Source: Oceaniradius stylonematis (GTDB lineage Bacteria > Pseudomonadota > Alphaproteobacteria > Rhizobiales > Rhizobiaceae). Taken from it: DNA of 43,677 bases. The translations under genes were made by a program, and so were the position numbers. The notes under the pieces are model-generated. The model worked only from the letters and a program-made list of their open reading frames with translations. It was not told the origin of the DNA and did not search any database. The stretch lies in NCBI RefSeq assembly GCF_003149475.2, contig NZ_QFWV02000007.1, positions 328,625-372,301 on the forward strand, given 5' to 3'. This document shows, in pieces, positions 11,217-19,559 of this stretch; within the stretch, counting starts at the first letter, position 1; each line of letters opens with the position of its first letter.

Positions 11217-12191
11217 TCAGAGGAAGCCCAGTTCGCGCATCAGGCCGCCGATCTGCTCTTCCTGCGCTTCAAGGAACGAGGTGAAGTCATCGCCCCGGTT
11301 GAAGATGTCGACCCAGCCGTTGCGGTCGCGCACGGTGGCCCAGTCGTCGGTCTCATACATCGCTTCCAGCGCATCCTGGTAGGCGCTCGCCTGTTCGTCC
11401 GAAAGGCCGGGCGCGCCGAAGAAGCCGCGCCAGTTGACGAACTCGGCGCCGCTTGCGCCGGCCTCGTCGCAGGTCGGCGTTTCGGGGGACGCGTCTAGCC
11501 GCTCGGTCGCGGTCACGCACAGGATGCGCACCTCGCCCTGGCGGGCCAGTTCGATCGCTTCGCCGAAGCCGGTCGACAGCCCCTTGATCTCGCCCGACAG
11601 GAGGCCGGCCATCGCCTTGCCGCCCGCGTCATAGGGGATGTATTTGACCTGGGTGGGATCGGCGCCGGCCGCCTTCATGACGAGCGCGACCACGATATGG
11701 TCCATGCCGCCGGCGACCGAGCCGCCGCCGATGGCGACATTGGTCGGATCGGCGTTGTAGGCTTCAAGCAGGCCACCGAAGTCCTGGATGTCGGAATCGG
11801 TGTTGACGACCATCGCCGCATAATCGCCGATCGTGCCGGCAATCGGTGTCAGGTCGCGGAACGATTGCGGGAACACGCCCTGCAGCGAGCGGATGACGAT
11901 CGGCGTCGAATTGACCATCAGCGTGCCGGCATCGTCGGTCTCGATCAGGTGCGCGATGGCCTTGCCGCCGCCGCCGCCGGACATGTTCTCATAGGTCGCC
12001 GATCCGACGATGCCGGATTTGGTCAGCGCTTCGCCGGTACCGCGCGCGGTACCGTCCCAGCCGCCGCCGGCGCCGCCGGGGATCAGGAAGTGGACGTCTT
12101 CGAGCTTCTGGTGTCCGTCGGCCTGGGCAGCGCCCAGCGTTGCAAACGACAATGCGGCGGCGCCAAGCGCCGCGGTCAGCAGTTTCAGCAT
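11217..12191 (-). CDS. tctC: Tricarboxylate-binding periplasmic protein TctC
   Basis: A 324-residue Bug/TctC-family binding protein that delivers the substrate to TctAB. It begins with a signal peptide, MLKLLTAALGAAALSFATLG, with cleavage likely after AQA. LIPGGAGGGWDGTARGTGEAL is the TctC substrate loop region, and YIPYDAGGKAMAGLLSGEI is another family motif. The ATG at 12191 is preceded by GGAGG; an upstream ATG at 12260 in the same frame would spoil the signal peptide. It is the first gene of the tctC-tctB-tctA-AbrB-CoA-transferase-lyase operon. Confidence 0.95.
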   Translation of the reverse strand: MLKLLTAALGAAALSFATLGAAQADGHQKLEDVHFLIPGGAGGGWDGTARGTGEALTKSGIVGSATYENMSGGGGGKAIAHLIETDDAGTLMVNSTPIVIRSLQGVFPQSFRDLTPIAGTIGDYAAMVVNTDSDIQDFGGLLEAYNADPTNVAIGGGSVAGGMDHIVVALVMKAAGADPTQVKYIPYDAGGKAMAGLLSGEIKGLSTGFGEAIELARQGEVRILCVTATERLDASPETPTCDEAGASGAEFVNWRGFFGAPGLSDEQASAYQDALEAMYETDDWATVRDRNGWVDIFNRGDDFTSFLEAQEEQIGGLMRELGFL

Positions 12192-12232
12192 ATGATCCTC
12201 CCAAAATGCTTCGCCGGTGTGACCGGCTGCGG

Positions 12233-12268
12233 CAAGCTGACCACACCAAGCTGTCAACACGCTGACAG
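12233..12268 (-). promoter_or_regulatory. Candidate TctD-type operator upstream of tctC
   Basis: Two features overlap. CAAGCTG occurs twice at 12233-12239 and 12247-12253 (direct repeat, period 14), the pattern OmpR-type regulators often bind. CTGTCA-N6-TGACAG at 12251-12268 is a perfect inverted repeat. The inverted repeat contains a minus-strand TTGACA that could be a -35 box, but the matching -10 region is poor, as expected of an activated promoter. The regulator is presumed to be the nearby TctD-like protein. Confidence 0.45.
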
Positions 12269-12291
12269 GTTGCCGGCATAGTGACGTGGCG

Positions 12292-13371
12292 TCAGCGCTG
12301 GCTGAGCGTGTCGTTCCAGCGGTCGATGAAGCGGGCTCGCCGCACCTGGTCGAGATAGACCAGAAGGGCAGGGCTGACCGCGATCGGCCGCAGCTTGTCG
12401 CCCGCCTCGGCGCGCAGCCCGTCCGCCGTGTTCGCGCCCGTCAGTTGCGGATGCAGTGCCGGCAGCTTGGCTTCGGCCGCCATGATGTCCTGGCCCTGCC
12501 GCGACATCATGAAATCGAGAAAGCGCCCGGCCAGATCGGGCGCCTGCGCGGAGGTCGGCACCAGCGCGATGCGCGACATGATGATCGTGTAATCGGTCGG
12601 CAGCACGATGCCGAGATCGGGATTGCGCGCCGCCCATGCCGAGGCATAGGAACCCAGAATGTTGTAGCCGATGGCGAACCGGCCGTCCGAAACGCGCTCG
12701 AGGATGGACGAGGAGTTGGAGTAGAGCTTGACGCCGGACCGGCCCATCGCGCGCACCAGATCCCAGATGTCGCGATTGTGCTCGGCATCGCGCGCCAGAA
12801 ACAGGAAGCCGACGCCGGCGCGCTCGATGTCGTAGGTCGCGATCCGGCCGTAGAACGCATCCTGTTCGGCATCGAGGAACGAAATCAGCGCGGCGCGGGT
12901 GCGCGGCACGTCGGCGGCCTCAAAACTGGGCTTGTGATAGACCATCACCGCCGGCTCGTAGGTCAGTGCGATCGCCGTATCGCGCCAGTTGGCCCAGCTT
13001 GGCCACACACTGCCGTGTGCCAGCGGCACACGGCGCGCATAGCCGTCATTGGCGAGCTTCATCTGCAGGTCCATTGCCGACGAGATCACCAGATCCGCCG
13101 TTGCGCCGTCGCCATCGCTCTCATTGAGCACGCGCTCATAGATATCGACGGTCTGGAGTTCGTGATAATTGACGGCGACGCCGGGATTGTCTCTCTGGAA
13201 GGCGTCGATCAGCGGTTCCGCCGCGCTCAGATCGAGCGAGGAATAGATCGTCAGCGTCGATGCGCCGGCCGGCTGCAGCGCACCAAACAGCGTCTGCGCC
13301 AAGGCGGCCGGCACCATGAACGCCAGCGAGACCACAGCTCCGATCGCGGCGATCCATGTCCTGCGCGTCAA
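12292..13371 (-). CDS. Extracellular solute-binding protein, Fe3+/polyamine ABC type, without its own permease
   Basis: A 359-residue type 2 periplasmic binding protein resembling iron(III)/thiamine/polyamine-type binding proteins: TLTIYSSLDLSAAEPLIDAF at the mature N-terminus and ALTYEPAVMVYHKP in the middle. It has a signal peptide, cut probably after AALA. The likely start is TTG at 13371, which has AAGGAGAGG just upstream and gives a normal signal peptide; the frame extends 42 codons further without resemblance. No ABC permease or ATPase is nearby. It is divergent from the TctDE-type genes and upstream of tctC, so it may serve signalling rather than transport. That role is inference. Confidence 0.8.
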   Translation of the reverse strand: MTRRTWIAAIGAVVSLAFMVPAALAQTLFGALQPAGASTLTIYSSLDLSAAEPLIDAFQRDNPGVAVNYHELQTVDIYERVLNESDGDGATADLVISSAMDLQMKLANDGYARRVPLAHGSVWPSWANWRDTAIALTYEPAVMVYHKPSFEAADVPRTRAALISFLDAEQDAFYGRIATYDIERAGVGFLFLARDAEHNRDIWDLVRAMGRSGVKLYSNSSSILERVSDGRFAIGYNILGSYASAWAARNPDLGIVLPTDYTIIMSRIALVPTSAQAPDLAGRFLDFMMSRQGQDIMAAEAKLPALHPQLTGANTADGLRAEAGDKLRPIAVSPALLVYLDQVRRARFIDRWNDTLSQR

Positions 13372-13450
13372 ATGCCTCTCCTTGCCGCTGCCGCGCCGGC
13401 CTTCACAGCCCGGCTCCCGCGCAGTACCAAGGAGCGCGGGAGGACAGATC

Positions 13451-14134
13451 ATGCGCATTCTCCTTGTCGAGGACAATGCCAAACTGGCGGCCGGCATGGC
13501 CGCCGTTCTGAGTGCGGGCGGCTTTCAGGTCGACCGTGTCGCCGACGGCACCGACGCCGAGGCGGCGCTCGCCTCCACGCCTTTCGATCTGGTGGTGCTC
13601 GATCTCAGCCTTCCGGGCATGGACGGCCTTGATGTGTTGAAAAACCTGCGCGACCGTCGGCTCGACGTGCCGGTGCTGATCGTCACCGCGCGCGGCGACC
13701 TCAACGACCGGGTGCGCGGGCTCGATCTGGGCGCCGACGATTATCTGACCAAGCCGTTCGCTGTCGAGGAGCTGCGGGCGCGGGCGGCAGCGCTGATCCG
13801 GCGGGGCGCGGGGCGCGCGCGTCCGACCATCGAATTTGCCGGCCTGACGCTGGATGTCACGGCCAACACGCTGGTGCATGCCGGTGCGCCGATCGAGATT
13901 TCGCCGCGCGAACTAGCCGTACTGCGCGTCATGCTGATGTCGAAGTCCGACGTGGTGCCCAAGGCACAGATCGCCGAGTCGCTGTCCACCTTCGATCTGG
14001 ACGTATCCGACAATGCGGTCGAGCAGACGATCAGCCGCCTGCGCAAGCGGCTTGGCGGCTTTGGCATCGCGATCCGCGCGGCACGCGGCATGGGCTACTT
14101 CCTGATGGCGCAAGAGCAGGGCGGTGCCGGCTGA
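13451..14134 (+). CDS. tctD: OmpR-family response regulator (TctD-like)
   Basis: A 227-residue regulator with a receiver domain (residues 1-115) and a winged-helix DNA-binding domain. The acidic pocket VEDN, the phosphoacceptor Asp51 in VVLDLSLPG, TAR at 80 and Lys101 in YLTKPF are all present. The C-terminal part has EISPRELAVLRVML and SRLRKRLG with GMGYFL, as in OmpR/PhoB proteins. The ATG at 13451 has GGGAGGACAGATC upstream. It overlaps the kinase gene by one base. Similarity and position next to tct genes suggest it controls the tct operon in response to the transported acid. Confidence 0.9.
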   Translation: MRILLVEDNAKLAAGMAAVLSAGGFQVDRVADGTDAEAALASTPFDLVVLDLSLPGMDGLDVLKNLRDRRLDVPVLIVTARGDLNDRVRGLDLGADDYLTKPFAVEELRARAAALIRRGAGRARPTIEFAGLTLDVTANTLVHAGAPIEISPRELAVLRVMLMSKSDVVPKAQIAESLSTFDLDVSDNAVEQTISRLRKRLGGFGIAIRAARGMGYFLMAQEQGGAG

Positions 14135-15528
14135 TGGGACCGCGCTATTCGCTGCGCCGGCGGCTGTTGATCATGCTTCTGGTGCCCCTTTGCACCATCG
14201 GGGTCGTAGCGCTGTTCGACGCCTATCGCACGGCGCGCGAGACCGCCAACCAGGTGTTCGACCGGGTGCTGTCGGGCTCTGCGCTGGCGATTGCCGAACG
14301 GGTGGTCATCAATGATGACGACCAGCTCGACGTCGACATTCCCTATGTGGCGCTGGAGATGCTGACCTCGTCGGCGCAGGACCGTGTCTTCTACCGTATC
14401 GACCATGCCGACGGCACGCTCGTCACCGGCTATCAGCGTCTGGCGGTGCCCGATGCGCGGGCCGAGGCCGGCGATCCGTTCGCTTTCGCCGACGGCGAAT
14501 TTCGCGGCGAACCGATCCGCGTGGCGACCTATCGCGGTACGGCATCGACCGGCGAGCGGTCGGTCGCCTTCAGGGTCACCGTGGCCGAGACGACCAATGC
14601 CCGCCAGGCGCTGGCCCAGCGCATCCTGCTGCGCACTGCGCTGCGCCAGTTCCTCCTGATCTTCGCAGCCGCCATCATCGTCTGGGTCGCGGTGACGCGC
14701 TCGCTGCGCCCGCTCGGCCGGCTCGAACAGGCGATCGGTCGCCGCAGCCCGGAAGATTTGCGGCCCATCGAACACAATGTGCCTCAGGAGGTTGGCGGCC
14801 TGGTCGACCGGATCAACGGTTTCATGGCCCGTCTTGACGGGGCGCTGAGCGCATTGCGCCATTTCACCGGCAACGCCAGCCACCAGTTGCGCACGCCTCT
14901 CGCCATCGTCCGCACCCAATTGGGCATTGCCGCGCAGGCCGAAACGCTCGGCGAGGCCCGTCACGCCATCGCCGATTGCGATCAGGCCGTCGCCGACGCC
15001 GAGCGCACGCTGGCGCAATTGCTGCTTCTGGCGCGGGTGGACGAGACGACGTCGAAGGCCGCCGCGGGTCACTCGGTCGATCTGGACGCGGTGGCACGGG
15101 CGACCGCCGGGAGCTTCGTTCTGCCCGCCGCGCGCGCCGGCTTCGATCTGGCATACGAGGGCGGTGTGCCTGTCGGTTGTCGCGGCGATCCGGTACTGTT
15201 GCGCGAGATGATCAGCAATCTGATCGACAATGCGATCCGCCATGCCAAAGCCGGCGCCAGCATCGTCGTTGCGGTGCGCACCGATGGCGATACGGCAATC
15301 TTGTCGGTCGAGGACGATGGCTGCGGCATTCCCGCCGAGCTGCGCACCGCCGTCATGGAGCGTTACAGCACCACCGCGCCGCGGCCGGGCGGTGTCGGCG
15401 GTCTCGGCCTTGCCATCGTCAACGAGATCGCCGCGCTTTTCGAGGGCAGCGTGCGGCTGGCTTCCGGCGCGCGCGAACGCGGCACGCGGGTCGAAGTGCG
15501 GTTGCGCGCGGCCCAAATGCCCGCCTGA
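14134..15528 (+). CDS. tctE: Sensor histidine kinase (TctE-like)
   Basis: A 464-residue inner-membrane kinase. A membrane helix at about 10-28 is followed by a periplasmic sensor region to about 165, a second helix at about 172-188, a HAMP-like linker, the HisKA box NASHQLRTPL with His250, and an ATPase domain with NLIDNAIRHA, DDGCGIP and GVGGLGLAIV. The sensor arrangement matches the TctE (2CSK_N) group, which senses citrate-like acids. It is coupled to the response regulator by a TGATG junction. Confidence 0.9.
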   Translation: MGPRYSLRRRLLIMLLVPLCTIGVVALFDAYRTARETANQVFDRVLSGSALAIAERVVINDDDQLDVDIPYVALEMLTSSAQDRVFYRIDHADGTLVTGYQRLAVPDARAEAGDPFAFADGEFRGEPIRVATYRGTASTGERSVAFRVTVAETTNARQALAQRILLRTALRQFLLIFAAAIIVWVAVTRSLRPLGRLEQAIGRRSPEDLRPIEHNVPQEVGGLVDRINGFMARLDGALSALRHFTGNASHQLRTPLAIVRTQLGIAAQAETLGEARHAIADCDQAVADAERTLAQLLLLARVDETTSKAAAGHSVDLDAVARATAGSFVLPAARAGFDLAYEGGVPVGCRGDPVLLREMISNLIDNAIRHAKAGASIVVAVRTDGDTAILSVEDDGCGIPAELRTAVMERYSTTAPRPGGVGGLGLAIVNEIAALFEGSVRLASGARERGTRVEVRLRAAQMPA

Positions 15529-15548
15529 TGCCAGGCCCGAACGACAAA

Positions 15549-15575
15549 GGGGCCGGCGCGCGCTGCGCCGGCCCC
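15549..15575 (-). terminator. Strong GC hairpin between tctE and tRNA-Asn
   Basis: A perfect 11-bp stem (15549-15559 with 15565-15575) with a five-base loop between converging genes. On the minus strand it is followed by TTTGT, so it probably ends the tRNA-Asn transcript; on the plus strand no T run follows. Confidence 0.7.
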
Positions 15576-15582
15576 TCGGGTC

Positions 15583-15657
15583 TGGCTCCCCAGGCAAGAT
15601 TCGAACTTGCGACCGATCGATTAACAGTCGAGCGCTCTACCGCTGAGCTACTGGGGA
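15583..15657 (-). tRNA. tRNA-Asn (GTT)
   Basis: 75 bases on the minus strand including an encoded 3' CCA. The acceptor stem TCCCCAG pairs with CTGGGGA. The D arm has AGCTCAGCGGTAGAGC. The anticodon loop reads CTGTTAA with anticodon GTT. The T arm has the usual GTTCGAATC. Confidence 0.97.
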
Positions 15658-15675
15658 AAACTCGAATGTCGGCGG

Positions 15676-15703
15676 GCTATATCAAACGGACCGTGGTGTT
15701 GAA
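15676..15703 (-). promoter_or_regulatory. Possible promoter of tRNA-Asn
   Basis: On the minus strand TTCAAC (15698-15703) and TATAGC (15676-15681) are 16 bases apart, ending 18 bases before the tRNA. A moderate match to sigma-70 boxes. Confidence 0.45.
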
Positions 15704-15858
15704 AAGGGGTAAATGTCGGTCGACGCCGACGCTCCCCTCCTTTTTTCGCTGCCGCCGCCTTGAAGTGGGCGGTGCGGGCGCTCACGTCAGGCACGCCGGG
15801 CGATCCGCCACCCTGTCGGGTGCCTGCATGGCTGGCAGATGATGAACGGGACCCTCCG

Positions 15859-16203
15859 ATGGACGAACGCAACCGGTTGGCGTTGATGCACGAAACCGAC
15901 ACGGGCGGCAACGGTGAGGACGACGGGCTGAACCATCCGGGCGGCAGGAACGGTCGGGACGAGCGCCCGGTCTACCGTCTGTTCGGGCGCGAGTTTCCCA
16001 AACCCGGCTCGCGCGGCGCCCGTCTGACGCTCGGCACCGCGCTGAGCGTTCTGGGCGTGTTCGGCTTTCTGCCGATCCTCGGCTTCTGGATGATCCCGCT
16101 CGGCCTGTTCATCCTGTCGCACGAACTGCACCCGTTGCGACGCATCCGGCGGCGGTTTGCCGTGCGGCAGGGGCGCAAGCGTTCGGGCACGCCGCGCAAC
16201 TGA
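15859..16203 (+). CDS. Small membrane protein of unknown function
   Basis: A 114-residue protein. The first 55 residues are polar and rich in Gly, Asp and Arg. A hydrophobic stretch follows, LGTALSVLGVFGFLPILGFW then MIPLGLFILS, making one long or two short membrane segments. It ends in a very basic tail, LRRIRRRFAVRQGRKR. The layout resembles small PGPGW-like inner membrane proteins of alphaproteobacteria, but I cannot assign a family firmly. The start at 15859 has a weak ribosome binding site; an in-frame ATG at 15760 would add 33 residues. No neighbour suggests a role. Confidence 0.6.
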   Translation: MDERNRLALMHETDTGGNGEDDGLNHPGGRNGRDERPVYRLFGREFPKPGSRGARLTLGTALSVLGVFGFLPILGFWMIPLGLFILSHELHPLRRIRRRFAVRQGRKRSGTPRN

Positions 16204-16330
16204 AAGCGGACATGCGCGGCGCAAGGGTCCATGGCGCGGGCTGCGCTGGTCGAACGGAAGTGCGCGCCGCCCGGTGTCCTGGCCGCAGCAGTGGCAAATC
16301 GGCTGCCCGGTTTGACCGCGCCAGGCGGCC

Positions 16331-17371
16331 TCAATCGGCTTGTCTTGTATCGGTCTGGCTGCGCGCGGCGCGAAGACCAAGCGCGATCAGGTCGGGAATT
16401 GCATTGACGAGGCGCCGGCCGCGCTCCGGATCGCTCGCATTGCCTGCCCGGATGCGGGCCGCGACGCCTTCAAGGATGGTTGCCAGACGGAAGGCCGACA
16501 GGCTCACCCAGAAATCCAGGGCGTCGATCGACGCGACGCCAAGACGATTGCAGTAATGCTCGATGATCTCGGCTTCGTGCGGCAGGCCGAGCGCGTCCCG
16601 GTCATGTCCGGCAAGACCCTTGAACACGCTGTCGCGCGGCAGCTTGTGGTGCAGGAGCACATAGGCGATGTCGGCGAACGGATGGCCGATTGTCGACAAT
16701 TCCCAGTCGAGAACGGCGCGGACATTGGCCGAACCGGGCGCATAGATCAGATTGTCGATGCGGTAGTCGCCATGAACGATCGAGGCGCGTCCGTCCTCTG
16801 CCGGCTGGTTCTCGTGCAGCCAGCCGATCAGTTCTTCCATGTGCGGATCAGTTTTTTCCGCGCTGGCCTGGTACTGCTTCGTCCATCGCGCGATCTGCCG
16901 GCCGGCGTAACCGGCGGGCCTTCCATAATCGGCCAGGCCGACCGCCGCCGGGTCGAGACTGTGCAGCCGCGCCAGCGTCTCGATCATGGCCAGGGTCGCC
17001 GGGCGGCGCAGGCCCGGTTCGAGATCGGGCAGGGCGGGATCCCAGTGCACGACGCCATCGACGAACCCCATCACATAGAACGCCGAGCCGATCACGGCGT
17101 CGTCCTCGCAAAGGTGCAGCGCCGGTGCCACCGGCACATCGGTTTCCGCAAGCGCCGCAATGACCCTGTACTCGCGATCCACCGCGTGCGCCGACGGCAG
17201 GATCTTGCCCGGCGGTTTGCGGCGCAGGACATAACGCCCCGAATCGGCTTCGATCAGAAATGTCGGATTGGATTGCCCGCCGGAGAATTTGGTGGCCTTT
17301 CGCAACCCGGACAGACCGACGATGCGCGGCGACAAATAGGCTTCGAGCGCTTCCAGATCGAGCGTGTTCAT
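16331..17371 (-). CDS. Aminoglycoside-phosphotransferase-fold kinase (LvaA / ACAD10-11 kinase-like)
   Basis: A 346-residue kinase of the APH/choline kinase fold. GGQSNPTFLI is the nucleotide loop. VHGDYRIDNL (His200, Asp202, Asn207) is the catalytic loop and DWE (Asp222-Glu224) the metal site. Proteins with this profile include LvaA of the Pseudomonas levulinate pathway, which phosphorylates the 4-hydroxyl of 4-hydroxyacyl-CoA, and the kinase half of vertebrate ACAD10/11. The start at 17371 overlaps the stop of the acyl-CoA dehydrogenase gene by four bases; this coupling mirrors the fusion in ACAD10/11. Antibiotic resistance is an unlikely role. The substrate is inferred from context. Confidence 0.85.
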   Translation of the reverse strand: MNTLDLEALEAYLSPRIVGLSGLRKATKFSGGQSNPTFLIEADSGRYVLRRKPPGKILPSAHAVDREYRVIAALAETDVPVAPALHLCEDDAVIGSAFYVMGFVDGVVHWDPALPDLEPGLRRPATLAMIETLARLHSLDPAAVGLADYGRPAGYAGRQIARWTKQYQASAEKTDPHMEELIGWLHENQPAEDGRASIVHGDYRIDNLIYAPGSANVRAVLDWELSTIGHPFADIAYVLLHHKLPRDSVFKGLAGHDRDALGLPHEAEIIEHYCNRLGVASIDALDFWVSLSAFRLATILEGVAARIRAGNASDPERGRRLVNAIPDLIALGLRAARSQTDTRQAD

Positions 17372-18591
17372 CGGTGGCGGTACGGCTTGAGTTCCGTCCG
17401 GGCGATCTGCCGCCTGTGAACCGCGTCCGGTCCGTCGGCGAACCGCAGCGTCCTGGCGGTGATCCACATCGAGGCCAGCGGAGTGTCCTGGCTGATGCCC
17501 ATTCCGCCATGCATCTGCATGGCTTCGTCGAGCACCGCCGTCGCGACGCGTGGCGCGATCACCTTGATCTGGCTGACCCAGGGTGCGGCATCCTTCGCCG
17601 AGGCATTGTCCATCATCCACGCCGCTTTCAGGCACAAAAGACGGGCCTGCTCGATCTGCATCCGGCATTCGGCGATGATGTCGCCATTGGCGCCCAGTTC
17701 GGACAATGGCCTGCCGAAGGCCGTGCGGGACAGTGCCCTGCGGCACATCATCTCCAAGGCCCGCTCGGCCTGGCCTATGGCACGCATGCAATGATGGATC
17801 CGGCCCGGCCCCAGTCGGCCCTGGGCAATGCGGAAGCCGTCACCTTCCGCCTGCAGGAGGTTTTCTGCCGGCACGCGGACATCGGTGAAGCGCAGATGCA
17901 TGTGGCCGTGCGGCGCGTCGTCGTGACCGAAGACGTTCATCGGACGCAAAATCTCGACGCCGGGCGTATCGGCCGGCACGAGAATCTGGCTGTGCCTCCT
18001 GTGCCGCTCGCCATCGGGATCGGTCAGAACCATCACGATATAGATGGCGCATCGGGGGTCGCCGGCGCCCGAGGCCCACCATTTTTCGCCGTTCAGCACA
18101 TAGGCGTCACCGTCGCGCACGCACGACATCGAAATGTTGGTCGCATCGGACGACGCCACGTCCGGTTCGGTCATCAGATAGGCGGAGCGGATCGTCCCTG
18201 CCATGAGCGGGTCGAGCCAACGGGCCTTCTGCGATTCGCTGCCGAACCGGTGCAGCACATCCATGTTTCCGGTATCCGGGGCCGAGCAGTTGAAGATTTC
18301 CGGCGCCAGTCGCGACCAGCCCATCTCCTCGGCCATATAGGCATATTCGACGGTCGTCAGGCCGTGCCCGCCCAGTGCCTTGGAGCGCCACAGGTTCCAA
18401 AGGCCCGCATCGCGCGCCTTGTCCTTCAGGCTCTCCCGAATGCTCGCCTGCCGCTCGGTGAAGCTGAAACGGTCGCCATCGCGCCCCACTTCCTGCTCGA
18501 ACTCGTCGTCAAGCGGCATGATGTCTTTGCGCACCATGGCGCGCACCCGGTCGCGGACGGTTTCCGCCTCTGGCGATAAGCCCAGATCCAT
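17368..18591 (-). CDS. Acyl-CoA dehydrogenase (ACAD10/11 / LvaC-like)
   Basis: A 407-residue flavin acyl-CoA dehydrogenase. YLMTEPDVASSDATNI and GEKWWASGAGDPRC are the FAD and substrate region motifs. The C-terminal QMHGGMGISQDTPLASMW and LRFADGPDAVH resemble ACAD10/11 and LvaC, where the enzyme handles a 4-phosphoacyl-CoA rather than doing ordinary beta-oxidation. The ATG at 18591 has AGGGAG upstream. It is in one minus-strand operon with the SDR before it and the kinase after it. Confidence 0.92.
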   Translation of the reverse strand: MDLGLSPEAETVRDRVRAMVRKDIMPLDDEFEQEVGRDGDRFSFTERQASIRESLKDKARDAGLWNLWRSKALGGHGLTTVEYAYMAEEMGWSRLAPEIFNCSAPDTGNMDVLHRFGSESQKARWLDPLMAGTIRSAYLMTEPDVASSDATNISMSCVRDGDAYVLNGEKWWASGAGDPRCAIYIVMVLTDPDGERHRRHSQILVPADTPGVEILRPMNVFGHDDAPHGHMHLRFTDVRVPAENLLQAEGDGFRIAQGRLGPGRIHHCMRAIGQAERALEMMCRRALSRTAFGRPLSELGANGDIIAECRMQIEQARLLCLKAAWMMDNASAKDAAPWVSQIKVIAPRVATAVLDEAMQMHGGMGISQDTPLASMWITARTLRFADGPDAVHRRQIARTELKPYRHR

Positions 18592-18607
18592 TGTCTTTTC
18601 TCCCTGC

Positions 18608-19429
18608 TCAGCGTCCGGCCGCAAACAGATCATCGGCCGATTCCACGCCGATCCCGCCATCGAGCGGCAGGATCGCGCCGGTTACATAGGCGCCGCCGCG
18701 TCCGGCCAGGAATAGAACGGCGCCGGCCAGGTCGCCGGGCTGTCCGAGCCGGCCGGCCGGCACGCCCGCCGCAACCGCCTGGCGTGTTTTGGCGTCGCCG
18801 GTTACGAATGCCGTCATCCGGCTTTCGAAGGGTCCCGGCGCCAGCGCATTGACCGTGATGTGGCGCGCCGCCAGTTCCTTGGCGAGGATGCGGGTCAGAT
18901 GGTGAACGGCGGCTTTGGATGCGGCATAGGAATAGGCATGGCCGCCGATCGTGGCCGCGCCCATCACCGATCCCAGATTGATGACCCGCGCCGGGCTGTC
19001 GGCGCTGGCGGCACGCTCCAGCAATGGCGTGAGGTCACGGGTGAGGCTGAACAGCCCGGCCACATTCAGGCTCATCACCTTGTCCCAGGCCATGAAGGGG
19101 AACGCCTCGTAGCTTTCGCCCCAGCTTCGGCCGGCATTGTTGACGAGTATGTCGAGCCGGTCGGTTCGGTCGGCGACGCGGGCAGCCAGCGCCGTGACGC
19201 CGCTTTCGGTCGAGGCGTCGCCTGCGAAACCCTCGGCTTCACCGGGGCCGCCCTCGGCGTTGATCGCCGCGGCCGCTTCGACGCAGGCCTCTCCGTTGCG
19301 CGAGGCGATCATCACGCGCGCGCCGGAGCCCACGAAGGCCGAAGCGATCATCCGGCCGATGCCGCTGGAGCCGCCGGTGACCAGAACGGTCTTGCCATGT
19401 GCGCCGAAGAGATCCTCCAGCAAGGTCAT
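18608..19429 (-). CDS. Short-chain dehydrogenase/reductase
   Basis: A 273-residue classical SDR: TGGSSGIG (19-26) binds the dinucleotide, NNAG is at 97-100, and the catalytic residues are Ser154, Tyr168 and Lys172 in YSYAASKAAV. It uses NAD(P)(H) on a hydroxyacyl or ketoacyl substrate. In the levulinate pathway an SDR family oxidoreductase (LvaD) reduces the 4-keto group of levulinyl-CoA, and this gene could do the same. The ATG at 19429 follows GGGAGG. It is the first gene of the operon that continues with the acyl-CoA dehydrogenase and the kinase. Confidence 0.88.
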   Translation of the reverse strand: MTLLEDLFGAHGKTVLVTGGSSGIGRMIASAFVGSGARVMIASRNGEACVEAAAAINAEGGPGEAEGFAGDASTESGVTALAARVADRTDRLDILVNNAGRSWGESYEAFPFMAWDKVMSLNVAGLFSLTRDLTPLLERAASADSPARVINLGSVMGAATIGGHAYSYAASKAAVHHLTRILAKELAARHITVNALAPGPFESRMTAFVTGDAKTRQAVAAGVPAGRLGQPGDLAGAVLFLAGRGGAYVTGAILPLDGGIGVESADDLFAAGR

Positions 19430-19481
19430 CGCAACTGCCTCCCTGCCGCCCGGGGCATTGAAAAATGATGCCTTTACCAAC

Positions 19482-19506
19482 AACATACCGAGCAGTATCT
19501 TGTCAA
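19482..19506. promoter_or_regulatory. Candidate TetR operator and promoter between SDR and acyl-CoA synthetase genes
   Basis: ATACCG-AG-CAGTAT at 19485-19498 is a 6-2-6 palindrome with one mismatch, with further symmetry to 19482-19501. It overlaps the spacer after a perfect minus-strand -35 box TTGACA (19501-19506) that would drive the SDR operon. The position suits a repressor such as the TetR protein encoded at 21208. Confidence 0.55.
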
Positions 19507-19559
19507 TCGCGATTTTTCGGTCATGTTTGCGACAATCGCAAAGCCGGGGAGGAGACCAG

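Noticed and set aside
16331-17371. Aminoglycoside resistance gene
   Set aside because: The fold is shared, but the gene is coupled to an acyl-CoA dehydrogenase and lies in an acyl-CoA module.
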